Source: Terriglobales bacterium (lineage in GTDB: Bacteria > Acidobacteriota > Terriglobia > Terriglobales > Acidobacteriaceae). Taken from it: a stretch of 64,000 nucleotides of DNA. The notes under the pieces are model-generated. The model saw only the letters and a program-made list of their open reading frames with translations, was not told where the DNA came from and made no database searches. Made by a program: the position numbers and the translations under genes. The stretch covers positions 607,942-671,941 of the forward strand of contig JAOAPE010000012.1 in the NCBI GenBank assembly GCA_025462725.1, given 5' to 3'. Positions within the stretch are counted from its first letter, which is position 1, and each line of letters begins with the position of its first letter. Of this stretch, positions 27,517-34,416 are shown piece by piece.

Positions 27517-28236
27517 CTATTTGCGGCTTGGTGCCTTCTGCAGTGAACTCTTGTCCGATTCGTTGCGGCGTGCCACTTTGTCGAGCGTAGAAACCAGCAA
27601 GCTTGCCTGAGTCGCGGGGCCGGGGCCTGGTTTTTGGATCGTTGTCTTGGCGTCGATCTTCTGACCATAGATTGCCTTGTTGGCATCTTCGTCAACATGC
27701 AAGGAGGCGCCGTTGAGTGAAACGCCGGCAAACAATCCACGTGCGCGAGAGTAGCTCAATACCTCAGCACGCAATGCAGCATCGGTCGAAGCTTCCAGAG
27801 TGCGGCCTTTTGGACCAGCCGCTGCTGATGCATCTGCGCCCAGCTTTACTTCATTACTGAGGAGCGAATCAGCGCTGCGCGGATTCATCATCAACAGGAT
27901 GAAATCAGTCTCCGTGCCACCCAGCTGAAGCCCCCAGCTGCCGCCCTGCAGAGCCATCATCACTGGCTGGCTCCACGGGCCCGTGTAGTGGGCTCCGGAG
28001 CGGCAAGTCATAACGCCCCGGCCATAGCTTCCGCCAAAACCAATTGCCACCTTCTTCACGGACGGCAGAACTACAACGCACTCCGCCTTTTTCAACAGGT
28101 CCTGCGGAATGTTATCCGGCATGGCCAGAATGTCCTGTAGGACTTTGCCTGCCTGTTCCAAACGGTCTTTCGGGTCCTCGGCAAAAGCCGGGACTGCCAG
28201 CAAAATAGCTGTCAACAGAACTAGAAATCTACGCAC
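27517..28236 (-). CDS. Secreted SYLF (lipid-binding) domain protein
   Basis: 239 residues from GTG 28236, chosen because GGAGGAAG precedes it and the signal peptide (FLVLLTAILLAVPAFAED) then starts at once; upstream in-frame starts add a charged leader. The SYLF/Ysc84-like domain binds phosphoinositides or membranes in eukaryotic relatives. Hallmarks are AECVVVLPSVKKVAIGFGGSYGRGVMTCR, the glycine-rich GGSWGLQLGGTETDFILLMM, the ADASAAAGPKGR segment and SYSRARGLFAGVSLNGA. It ends in a Lys/Ser tail. Its bacterial function is unknown. Confidence 0.9.
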   Translation of the reverse strand: MRRFLVLLTAILLAVPAFAEDPKDRLEQAGKVLQDILAMPDNIPQDLLKKAECVVVLPSVKKVAIGFGGSYGRGVMTCRSGAHYTGPWSQPVMMALQGGSWGLQLGGTETDFILLMMNPRSADSLLSNEVKLGADASAAAGPKGRTLEASTDAALRAEVLSYSRARGLFAGVSLNGASLHVDEDANKAIYGQKIDAKTTIQKPGPGPATQASLLVSTLDKVARRNESDKSSLQKAPSRK

Positions 28237-28355
28237 ATCTTCCTCCACCCGTTCGACGGGAAACGCTCTCCATTGAGAGATGCGACTTCCTGCTCGCAAG
28301 GATGGATGGTTGCTGATACTAATTTGTTATTCAGGAACGCTGGATCGAGAGTGTC

Positions 28356-30152
28356 TTAATGTGCTCGGGCAGGCTCAGAGTTGCTGGCCGGAGTCTCCGC
28401 ATAGAGCGCATCAATAAGGCTGGCGTACTTCTTCTCCACAACCCTGCGCTTCAGTTTCAGGCTCGGGGTGATCTCCCCAGACTCGATCGTGAACTCATCC
28501 GGAACAAGAATCACCCGCTTCAAAGTTTCGAAATGAGCCAGTCGGCTGTTGAGGTCGGAAATGATTTCCTCATAAAGCTGCCGCACTTTGGGCTGGCTGA
28601 TGAGCTCTGCGCGAGACGAGAAACTCACCAGGTTGCCATGCGCCCAATCTTCAAGCAGAGGGAAGTTCGGCGCAATGATCACCGCGGCGTATTTGCGCTT
28701 GTCTCCAATCACCGCGGCCTGCGCAACGAGCACATTAGTCTTGAGTGCATTTTCAATCGGCTGCGGAGCGATCAGCTTTCCACCCGAAGTCTTTAGCAGG
28801 TCCTTCTTGCGGTCAGTAATGCTCAGGAATCCGTCCGGATCGATCATTCCGATGTCGCCCGTTTTGAACCAGCCATCTTCGAAGGAATTGCGAGTCTCGT
28901 CCGGCATCTTCCAGTATCCCGTTGTTACGGACGGTCCCCGCACCAGCAGCTCGCCATCATTAGCAATCTTGCATTCCACATTCGGTAACGGTCTCCCCAC
29001 ACTGCCCAATCGCAAGTGCTCGGCGGTGTTGATTGATATCACTGGCGAAGTCTCCGTCAGCCCATAACCCTCAAATATCCGGATTCCCACATCCGCAAAC
29101 CACTCCGCCAATTCTCGCCCCAGCGGCGCCCCGCCGGAGATGCAACATTCTGCTCGCCCGCCGAGACCTGCGCGGATCTTGCTGAATAAAATCGCATCCG
29201 CCAGCTTCCAGCCAAGTGGTGAGCCCGGTATTTTGCCTGCCAGTGTTTCTTCGCGATGCGAGCGCCCAACACGCAGTGCCCAATTGAAAATCATTTTCTT
29301 CACGCCGCTCGCAGCACGCCGCTCGGCTTCTTTGCGGACCTTCTCGTAAACGCGCGGCACGCTCACAAAATTCGTTGGACGCACTTCCCGCAGCATCCCT
29401 GAAAGATCGTCAAACGACGAACAGTACGAAATGCCCAGGCCACTTGCCAGCATGATGTAATCCACATGCCGCGCTGTGATGTGCGACAGCGGCAGAAACG
29501 ATATGTATCCTTGCGCCCTCGACCACTTGAACGTGTTCGTAGACGCCATGATGTTTGAGGTGATGTTCCCATGCGACAGCATCACTCCCTTCGGAGTGCC
29601 CGTCGTTCCCGATGTATAGATGATTGTCGCGAGATCATCCGCGCCAACGGATTTCCCGATTTCATCAAGTTCCGCATCACGGGCGAAAGTGTGTTTCTCA
29701 CCCATGAAGGCACTCATCGGGATCACGCCATCAACCGACGCCACCTCGTCCATCACTACAATCTTCTCGACGAATGTTTTGCTTTGAATGGATTGCACTT
29801 TTCGCGCTTGCATTTCCGTGGAAACGAACGCCACTCTCGCGCCTGAATCGTGCAAGATGAATTGTGTTTGTTCAGCGGTCAGTGTGGGATAGATCGGCAC
29901 ATCTACCGCGCCAAGTATCTGCGTCGCGAAATCTGCGATGGCCCACTCCGGCCGGTTCTCAGCAATGATGGCAACACGCTCGCCCTTCGCGATTCCCCAC
30001 GATTGCAGGTACCGCGCGGTGCGGCATACCCGCGTGTAAACCTCTTTTGCGGAGATCTTTTGCCACACGCCATCCTTGCGAAACGACATCGCAGCATCAA
30101 GATTGTGTTCCAGCACTGCATCGAGGACGTCCACCAGTGTTACCAGATTCAC
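28356..30152 (-). CDS. Long-chain fatty-acid--CoA ligase (AMP-forming)
   Basis: 598 residues from a GTG start that overlaps the TGA of the TetR gene (GTGA). It activates a fatty acid to acyl-AMP, then acyl-CoA. The adenylation motifs are IYTSGTTGTPKGVMLSHGN near residue 180, GYGLTETSPVISIN near 360, GWFKTGDIGMIDPDGFLSITDRKKDLLKTSGGK near 430-460 and a C-terminal Lys in LKLKRRVV. The form resembles the FadD15/Faa1-like long-chain group. Pairing with an upstream TetR regulator is the usual arrangement of fatty-acid-responsive loci. Confidence 0.92.
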   Translation of the reverse strand: MNLVTLVDVLDAVLEHNLDAAMSFRKDGVWQKISAKEVYTRVCRTARYLQSWGIAKGERVAIIAENRPEWAIADFATQILGAVDVPIYPTLTAEQTQFILHDSGARVAFVSTEMQARKVQSIQSKTFVEKIVVMDEVASVDGVIPMSAFMGEKHTFARDAELDEIGKSVGADDLATIIYTSGTTGTPKGVMLSHGNITSNIMASTNTFKWSRAQGYISFLPLSHITARHVDYIMLASGLGISYCSSFDDLSGMLREVRPTNFVSVPRVYEKVRKEAERRAASGVKKMIFNWALRVGRSHREETLAGKIPGSPLGWKLADAILFSKIRAGLGGRAECCISGGAPLGRELAEWFADVGIRIFEGYGLTETSPVISINTAEHLRLGSVGRPLPNVECKIANDGELLVRGPSVTTGYWKMPDETRNSFEDGWFKTGDIGMIDPDGFLSITDRKKDLLKTSGGKLIAPQPIENALKTNVLVAQAAVIGDKRKYAAVIIAPNFPLLEDWAHGNLVSFSSRAELISQPKVRQLYEEIISDLNSRLAHFETLKRVILVPDEFTIESGEITPSLKLKRRVVEKKYASLIDALYAETPASNSEPARAH

Positions 30153-30823
30153 TTACGGGTCTCCATTCCCGTGAGGATCACGTCCACGATCGCGTCCGCC
30201 GCATCGCCCAATTTGTAATCACGTTCGCTTAGGAGCCAGGAAGTCACCATTGCATCCAGCGCGCCGAAGAAACAGTTCGCGGCAATCTTGTCGGAAACTT
30301 CTCGACGGAACTGTCCCGCCATCTGACCATCGCGCACGATCGAGCGTACCAGGTCGAAGTACGCTATCAATCTGTGATGGGAAAACTGCGCGAGGAACTT
30401 CGCACTCTGCCGGAATTCCGTCTGGAATACCATCGCCAATCCGCGATTCGCTCCCAGGCTCTCCAAATGCAGCGCCGCCAGTCGACGCAACCTTTGACGC
30501 GGGTCTGCGATTTCCGCTAACTGAGTCTGCGCCGCATCCATGAAGAGCGTGAATGCGAAGTCGATTGCCGCCATCAATATCTGTTCTTTGTTTTTGAAAT
30601 ATAGATAGATTGTTCCGTCGGCGACTTCCGCCTTCTTCGCGATATCGGAGATGCGAGAATTGAAGTACCCATTCTCAGCGAAGACTTCGATGGCGGCTTG
30701 CAGAATGCGATGGTGCTTCTCCGGGCTACGCCCTGACGATGCGTCGAACTTGCCGTTTTGCTCTTCAACCCGCTGCATTTGCACTGCCGCTGGTCTTCGT
30801 CGGGCTTTTGCGCTGGTGCTCAA
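30149..30823 (-). CDS. TetR/AcrR-family regulator, probably of fatty-acid metabolism
   Basis: 224 residues from a TTG start with AAGGACAAA upstream; Met at 30778 is an alternative. The N-terminal helix-turn-helix is typical (ILQAAIEVFAENGYFNSRISDIAKKAEVADGTIYLYFKNKEQIL, residues about 40-85). The C-terminal ligand domain resembles the FadR-like TetR group, with ANCFFGALDAMVTSWLLSERDY near the end. It overlaps the acyl-CoA ligase start by 4 bp, so it probably represses its own operon and responds to acyl-CoA. It is divergent from the peroxiredoxin gene, with 159 bp between. Confidence 0.88.
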   Translation of the reverse strand: MSTSAKARRRPAAVQMQRVEEQNGKFDASSGRSPEKHHRILQAAIEVFAENGYFNSRISDIAKKAEVADGTIYLYFKNKEQILMAAIDFAFTLFMDAAQTQLAEIADPRQRLRRLAALHLESLGANRGLAMVFQTEFRQSAKFLAQFSHHRLIAYFDLVRSIVRDGQMAGQFRREVSDKIAANCFFGALDAMVTSWLLSERDYKLGDAADAIVDVILTGMETRK

Positions 30824-30982
30824 TTTGTCCTTGTAATGAATGGCGATTCAGTCCGCCGCACTAATGTAAATCCAGCTTCGCTCAAGCGCAATCGAAATCC
30901 CCATCGAACGCGTCCGCGAACATCATTGACCATGCTTAGACACTGGCGTAATCTGGCTTTGCGCCACTCCAGAGGTGATTTG

Positions 30983-31552
30983 ATGCGCAGAACAGTTTTT
31001 CCCGTGCTGCTGGCTATGGCATTAACGGGTTCGGCTTTTTCACAAGCCGCGCCAGCCAAGCCCGCCGCCCAGAAACAGGAAGCCCCTCCCGAACCGCGAA
31101 TCAAGGTCGGCGACATGGCCCCTGATTTCACTCTCAGAGATCAGAATCGCAAGGAAGTGAAGCTGAGCGATTTCCGCGGCAAGAACAATGTCGTGGTCGC
31201 ATTCTTCGTCTTTGCATTCACCGGTGGTTGAACCGCTGAAATGAAGGCTTACCAGGAGAAGTTGAAAGACCTGGAAGCCGCCGACACCCAGGTTCTGGGT
31301 GTGAGCATGGACAGCACCTTCTCCAACGACGCATTCGCCAAACAGATCGGCGTGACTTTCCCAATCCTCAGCGATTGGGGTGGCGACGTGACCAAGAACT
31401 ACGGAATCTACAACCCCAACTACAAAGCCGCTCGCCGAGTCACTTACCTCATAGATAAGTCAGGAAAAGTTGTCGAGATGCAAATCGATAAAGATGCGGT
31501 CGATCCAAGCGCTATTGTCACTACTTGCAAGCGACAAAAGTTGAAGGAATAG
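30983..31552 (+). CDS. Exported peroxiredoxin (AhpC/TSA) with selenocysteine encoded by in-frame TGA
   Basis: 189 residues if TGA 31229-31231 is read as selenocysteine (position 83). The start is ATG 30983 with AGAGGTGA five bases upstream, followed by a signal peptide (FPVLLAMALTGSAFS). The peroxiredoxin fold follows: KVGDMAPDFTLRDQNRKEVKLSDF, then VVAFFVFAFTGG, the TGA and TAEMKAYQEKL. In AhpC/TSA proteins this is exactly the peroxidatic position (F-T-x-x-C-T-x-E). After the TGA the same frame continues with family features (QVLGVSMDS, GVTFPILSDWGGDVTKNYGIYN, RRVTYLIDKSGKV) to TAG. A Cys near residue 182 could be the resolving thiol. A pseudogene or base error is the alternative, but the intact frame and the hairpin just downstream favour selenocysteine. 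The selenocysteine-insertion genes are not in the window. Confidence 0.85.
31246..31279 (+). promoter_or_regulatory. Candidate bacterial SECIS hairpin
   Basis: GGCTT pairs with AAGCC (31246-31250 with 31275-31279), and CCAGG pairs with CCTGG (31252-31256 with 31270-31274). One A is bulged, giving ten base pairs around a 13-nt apical loop that begins AG. The stem starts 14 nt after the TGA, and the loop G at 31258 is 27 nt from it. Bacterial SECIS elements lie in the coding region just after UGA, with a G among the first two loop bases about 16-37 nt away. The element fits that rule. Confidence 0.65.
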
Positions 31553-31564
31553 CTTCTTAGTAGC

Positions 31565-31606
31565 GCCGGCATCTTGCCGGCTGTCGCGAGGGCGTCTCGC
31601 CCTCGC
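31565..31606. repeat. Double-hairpin intergenic repeat
   Basis: GCCGGC-ATCTT-GCCGGC (31565-31581) is followed by GCGAGGGCG-TCT-CGCCCTCGC (31586-31606): two perfect adjacent stem-loops in the gap between the peroxiredoxin stop and the ureidopropionase gene. The sequence resembles the GCCGGCATCTTGCCGGC family of dispersed repeats seen in Acidobacteriota and other soil bacteria. It may also act as a transcription barrier. Confidence 0.7.
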
Positions 31607-31711
31607 AACTGTCTTATTCGGCCGTCGCTCTGCATGAGAGGCGGCTTTTCATTTTCACCTGCAACACTTTTGCTATATAGTCTGCGAGTTTCCATTCTGG
31701 AGGGATTCACC

Positions 31712-32605
31712 ATGCCTCGTATCGTCCGCTGCGGTCTCATTCAGGCGAGCAACGAACTCGGACCGCAACATCCGCTGGCCGCCATCAAGAAGGCGATGAT
31801 TGACAAGCACCTGAAGCTCATCGAGCAGGCCGCGAAGAAGAAGGTCCAAGTCCTGTGCCTCCAGGAACTTTTCTATGGTCCTTATTTCTGCGCCGAGCAG
31901 GACAAGAAATGGTACGAACTCACTGAGAGCATCCCAGACGGCCCCACCACCAAGCTCATGCAGAAGATTGCCGCCAGGAACAATATGGCTATGGTCGTCT
32001 CCATGTACGAAAAGGAAATGACCGGCCTCTACTACAACACCGCCGCTGTCATTGATGCCGACGGAAAATATCTCGGGAAATATCGCAAGCACCACATCCC
32101 GCAAGTCGCGCCCGGATTTTGGGAAAAGTTCTATTTCACCCCCGGCGATCTCGGATATCCCGTATTCCAAACCAAGTTCGCCAAAGTCGGCGTGTACATT
32201 TGTTATGACCGCCACTTCCCGGAAGGCGCGCGCATCCTCGGACTCAACGGCGCAGAGATCGTCTTCAATCCATCTGCCACTGTCGCAGGACTCTCAGAGT
32301 ATCTGTGGGAACTCGAACAGCCCGCGCACGCTGTCGCTAATGGGTACTTCGTCGGTGCCATCAATCGCGTCGGCACAGAAAAACCCTGGAACATCGGTGA
32401 ATTCTATGGCAAGAGTTATTTCTGTACGCCGCGCGGCAAGATCGTCGCGCAAGCCAGCCGCAACATGGATGAACTCGTCGTCGCCGATCTCGATCTCGAC
32501 ATGATCGCGGAAGTCCGCAACACCTGGCAGTTTTTCCGTGACCGCCGTCCAGACAGCTACAAGCCGCTGACAAAACAAGCAGGGAAGGCCGCCGGCGCCG
32601 AATAA
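31712..32605 (+). CDS. Carbon-nitrogen hydrolase, probable beta-ureidopropionase / N-carbamoyl-beta-alanine amidase
   Basis: 297 residues from ATG 31712, which has GGAGGGA upstream; any frame further upstream runs through the repeat. Nitrilase-superfamily catalytic triad: Glu in VLCLQELFYGPYF near residue 46, Lys in YRKHHIPQ near 121 and Cys in GVYICYDRHFPEGAR near 157. CYDRHFPE with FYFTPGD is typical of N-carbamoylputrescine and N-carbamoyl-beta-alanine amidohydrolases. The neighbours (aminotransferase, NCS1 permease, dihydropyrimidine dehydrogenase, dihydropyrimidinase) point to hydrolysis of N-carbamoyl-beta-alanine to beta-alanine, CO2 and ammonia in pyrimidine breakdown. Confidence 0.88.
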   Translation: MPRIVRCGLIQASNELGPQHPLAAIKKAMIDKHLKLIEQAAKKKVQVLCLQELFYGPYFCAEQDKKWYELTESIPDGPTTKLMQKIAARNNMAMVVSMYEKEMTGLYYNTAAVIDADGKYLGKYRKHHIPQVAPGFWEKFYFTPGDLGYPVFQTKFAKVGVYICYDRHFPEGARILGLNGAEIVFNPSATVAGLSEYLWELEQPAHAVANGYFVGAINRVGTEKPWNIGEFYGKSYFCTPRGKIVAQASRNMDELVVADLDLDMIAEVRNTWQFFRDRRPDSYKPLTKQAGKAAGAE

Positions 32606-32633
32606 CTTTCGTTCATATCAGGAGCAACACCCA

Positions 32634-33944
32634 ATGACCAAAGAAGAGATCATCCGCAAACATAAGCAATACTTGTTCCCGTCCATCACCAACTATTTCG
32701 CTGACCCGCTCGTCACCGACCACGCCTCCATGCAGCATCTGTGGGACCTAGACGGCAACAAGTATCTCGACTTCTTCGGCGGCATCGTCACCATCTCCGT
32801 CGGACACGCGAACCCGCGCGTAACCTCAAAAATCAAAGCGCAAGTGGACAAGCTGCAACACGCGTCCACGCTCTTCCCCAACGAAGCCGTCGTCGCGCTC
32901 GCGGAGAAGCTCGCGCAGATTACTCCCGGTGAGATCACGCAGAGTTTTCTCAGCAACAGCGGCACCGAAGCCAACGAGACTGCCGTCCAGCTCGCGCGCA
33001 TCCACACCGGTAACTACGAAGTCGTCGCCCTCCGCCACGGATACAGCGGACGCTCCGCCCTCGCACAAGGCCTCACCGGACAAAACTCCTGGCGCAAATC
33101 GCTGCCATTCGCGCACGGCGTTGTCCACGCGATGAATCCTTATTGCTATCGCTGCCCGCTGGGCAAAACGTATCCCAGTTGCGAAGTCGCATGCGCCAAA
33201 GATGTTGAAGCAGTCATCCAGACCAGCACCTGCGGACGCATCGCCGCATTCCTTGCCGAACCCATTCAAGGCCTCGGCGGATTCATCACGCCGCCCAAGG
33301 AATATTTCAAGATCGTATTCAAAGTCATCAAGGAATACGGCGGCCTTTACATTGACGACGAAGTGCAAACCGGTTGGGGACGCACCGGCAAAAAATGGTT
33401 TGGCATCGAGCAATGGGAGGTCACTCCTGACATCATCACTGCTGCCAAAGGCATGGGCAACGGAGTTCCCATCGGCGTGACCATGACTCGCCCTGAGATT
33501 GCCGCCAGCTTCAAAGGACTGCAGATCTCAACCTTCGGCGGAAATCCTGTGACCTCTGTCGCCGCCAAGGCCACCATCGATCTCATCGAAGAAGACAAGC
33601 TCATGGACAACGCTGACGTCGTTGGCCGCCACTTCCGCAACCGGCTCGAAGAACTCAGGGACAAGCACAATGTCATCGGCGAAGTCCGCGGCATGGGCCT
33701 CATGCAAGGCATGGAACTCGTGCGCGACCGCAACACCAAAGAGCCCGCGCCTGTCGAAACGAATCAGGTGATGGAAGAGTGCCGCAAACGCGGACTGCTC
33801 ATCGGCAAAGGCGGACTCTACGGAAACGTCATCCGCATGTCTCCGCCACTCAACATCGCCAAGTCAGATGTGGACGAGGCGTTCACCATCCTCGACCACG
33901 CGTTCGAAACGGTCTCAGCAACAGCAACCGCGGCGGCGAGATAG
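32634..33944 (+). CDS. Class III PLP aminotransferase (probable beta-alanine transaminase)
   Basis: 436 residues. It resembles the AGXT2-like class III aminotransferases. Features are the N-terminal SITNYFADPLVTDHASMQHLWDLDG, FLSNSGTEANETAV (PLP phosphate binding), LYIDDEVQTGWGRTGKKWFGIE with the PLP-ring Asp, and the Schiff-base Lys in IITAAKGMGNGVPIG. It lies 28 bp after the ureidopropionase, with GGAGCAAC upstream. Context indicates that it converts beta-alanine to malonate semialdehyde using pyruvate, glyoxylate or 2-oxoglutarate. Family members vary in donor and acceptor, so this is inference. Confidence 0.88.
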   Translation: MTKEEIIRKHKQYLFPSITNYFADPLVTDHASMQHLWDLDGNKYLDFFGGIVTISVGHANPRVTSKIKAQVDKLQHASTLFPNEAVVALAEKLAQITPGEITQSFLSNSGTEANETAVQLARIHTGNYEVVALRHGYSGRSALAQGLTGQNSWRKSLPFAHGVVHAMNPYCYRCPLGKTYPSCEVACAKDVEAVIQTSTCGRIAAFLAEPIQGLGGFITPPKEYFKIVFKVIKEYGGLYIDDEVQTGWGRTGKKWFGIEQWEVTPDIITAAKGMGNGVPIGVTMTRPEIAASFKGLQISTFGGNPVTSVAAKATIDLIEEDKLMDNADVVGRHFRNRLEELRDKHNVIGEVRGMGLMQGMELVRDRNTKEPAPVETNQVMEECRKRGLLIGKGGLYGNVIRMSPPLNIAKSDVDEAFTILDHAFETVSATATAAAR

Positions 33945-33946
33945 GC

Positions 33947-34240
33947 ATGAATTCGACAGGCAAGCTGATCCTCTGCATTATTGTCGGGCTCTCTGTTAAT
34001 GGTCTGGCGCTCTGGATGCTAACGACACGCGAGGATCCAGAACACTCTATTTTGCTGCTCCTGGTGCTTTTGGTCTTTGCTGCTCCTCCTATTGGAGCTT
34101 TTTGGATGATGTACATGTCAATCCGTTTTCAGAAGAATCCATTTCCCATGATTCTCTTGGCAATGTTCATTCCATATTCCTTCGTGTGGTATTACATCGA
34201 GCACGTTCGGGGGAAAAGACTTCAACGGGCTGCGATCTAG
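33947..34240 (+). CDS. Small membrane protein of unknown function
   Basis: 97 residues from ATG 33947, 2 bp after the aminotransferase stop. It has three predicted membrane helices (LILCIIVGLSVNGLALWML, SILLLLVLLVFAAPPIGAFWMMY and PMILLAMFIPYSFVWYYI) and a basic C-terminus (HVRGKRLQRAAI). No family is recognised. The tight spacing suggests cotranslation with the pyrimidine genes, but no role is evident. Confidence 0.6.
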   Translation: MNSTGKLILCIIVGLSVNGLALWMLTTREDPEHSILLLLVLLVFAAPPIGAFWMMYMSIRFQKNPFPMILLAMFIPYSFVWYYIEHVRGKRLQRAAI

Positions 34241-34246
34241 AAGCGA

Positions 34247-34411
34247 GTCCCAAAGGGACGGAATTATTTAGCCCAGCGCTTAAGTGCTGGGAGAAGTGCG
34301 CACAAGGAATCGAGTCCGAAGGGACGCCACAGAGTGTTTGCACGCTTGGGTGGCGCAGGGCTTCAGCCCTGCATTAAGCACAACAAGGGATTCGGGCTTT
34401 AGCCCCTGAGG
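34247..34411. repeat. Cluster of short palindromic repeats
   Basis: Four hairpins lie in this gap: GTCCC-AAA-GGGAC (34247-34259), CCCAGCGCTT/AAGTGCTGGG (34272-34291, fully paired with one wobble), CAGGGCT-TC-AGCCCTG (34356-34371) and GGGCT-TT-AGCCC (34394-34405). A second imperfect copy of the first unit (GAGTCCGAAGGGACG) begins near 34312, so the region looks like a tandem, decayed REP-type repeat. Its right edge, CCTGAGG, supplies the ribosome site of the NCS1 permease gene. Confidence 0.65.
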
Positions 34412-34416
34412 TAATC

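Noticed and set aside
30758-30982. Extension of the peroxiredoxin frame 75 codons upstream
   Set aside because: The upstream part is Arg/Asn-rich with no similarity and overlaps the divergent TetR gene. ATG 30983 has a strong ribosome site and begins the signal peptide.
31229-31552. Treating the peroxiredoxin as a pseudogene with a premature stop and a separate downstream gene at 31241
   Set aside because: The frame is unbroken, the stop is TGA exactly at the catalytic Cys, both halves keep family residues, and a SECIS-like stem follows. A start at ATG 31241 would lack the active site and has no ribosome site.
34241-34416. CRISPR-like array
   Set aside because: The repeats are short palindromes of differing sequence with irregular spacing and no cas genes.
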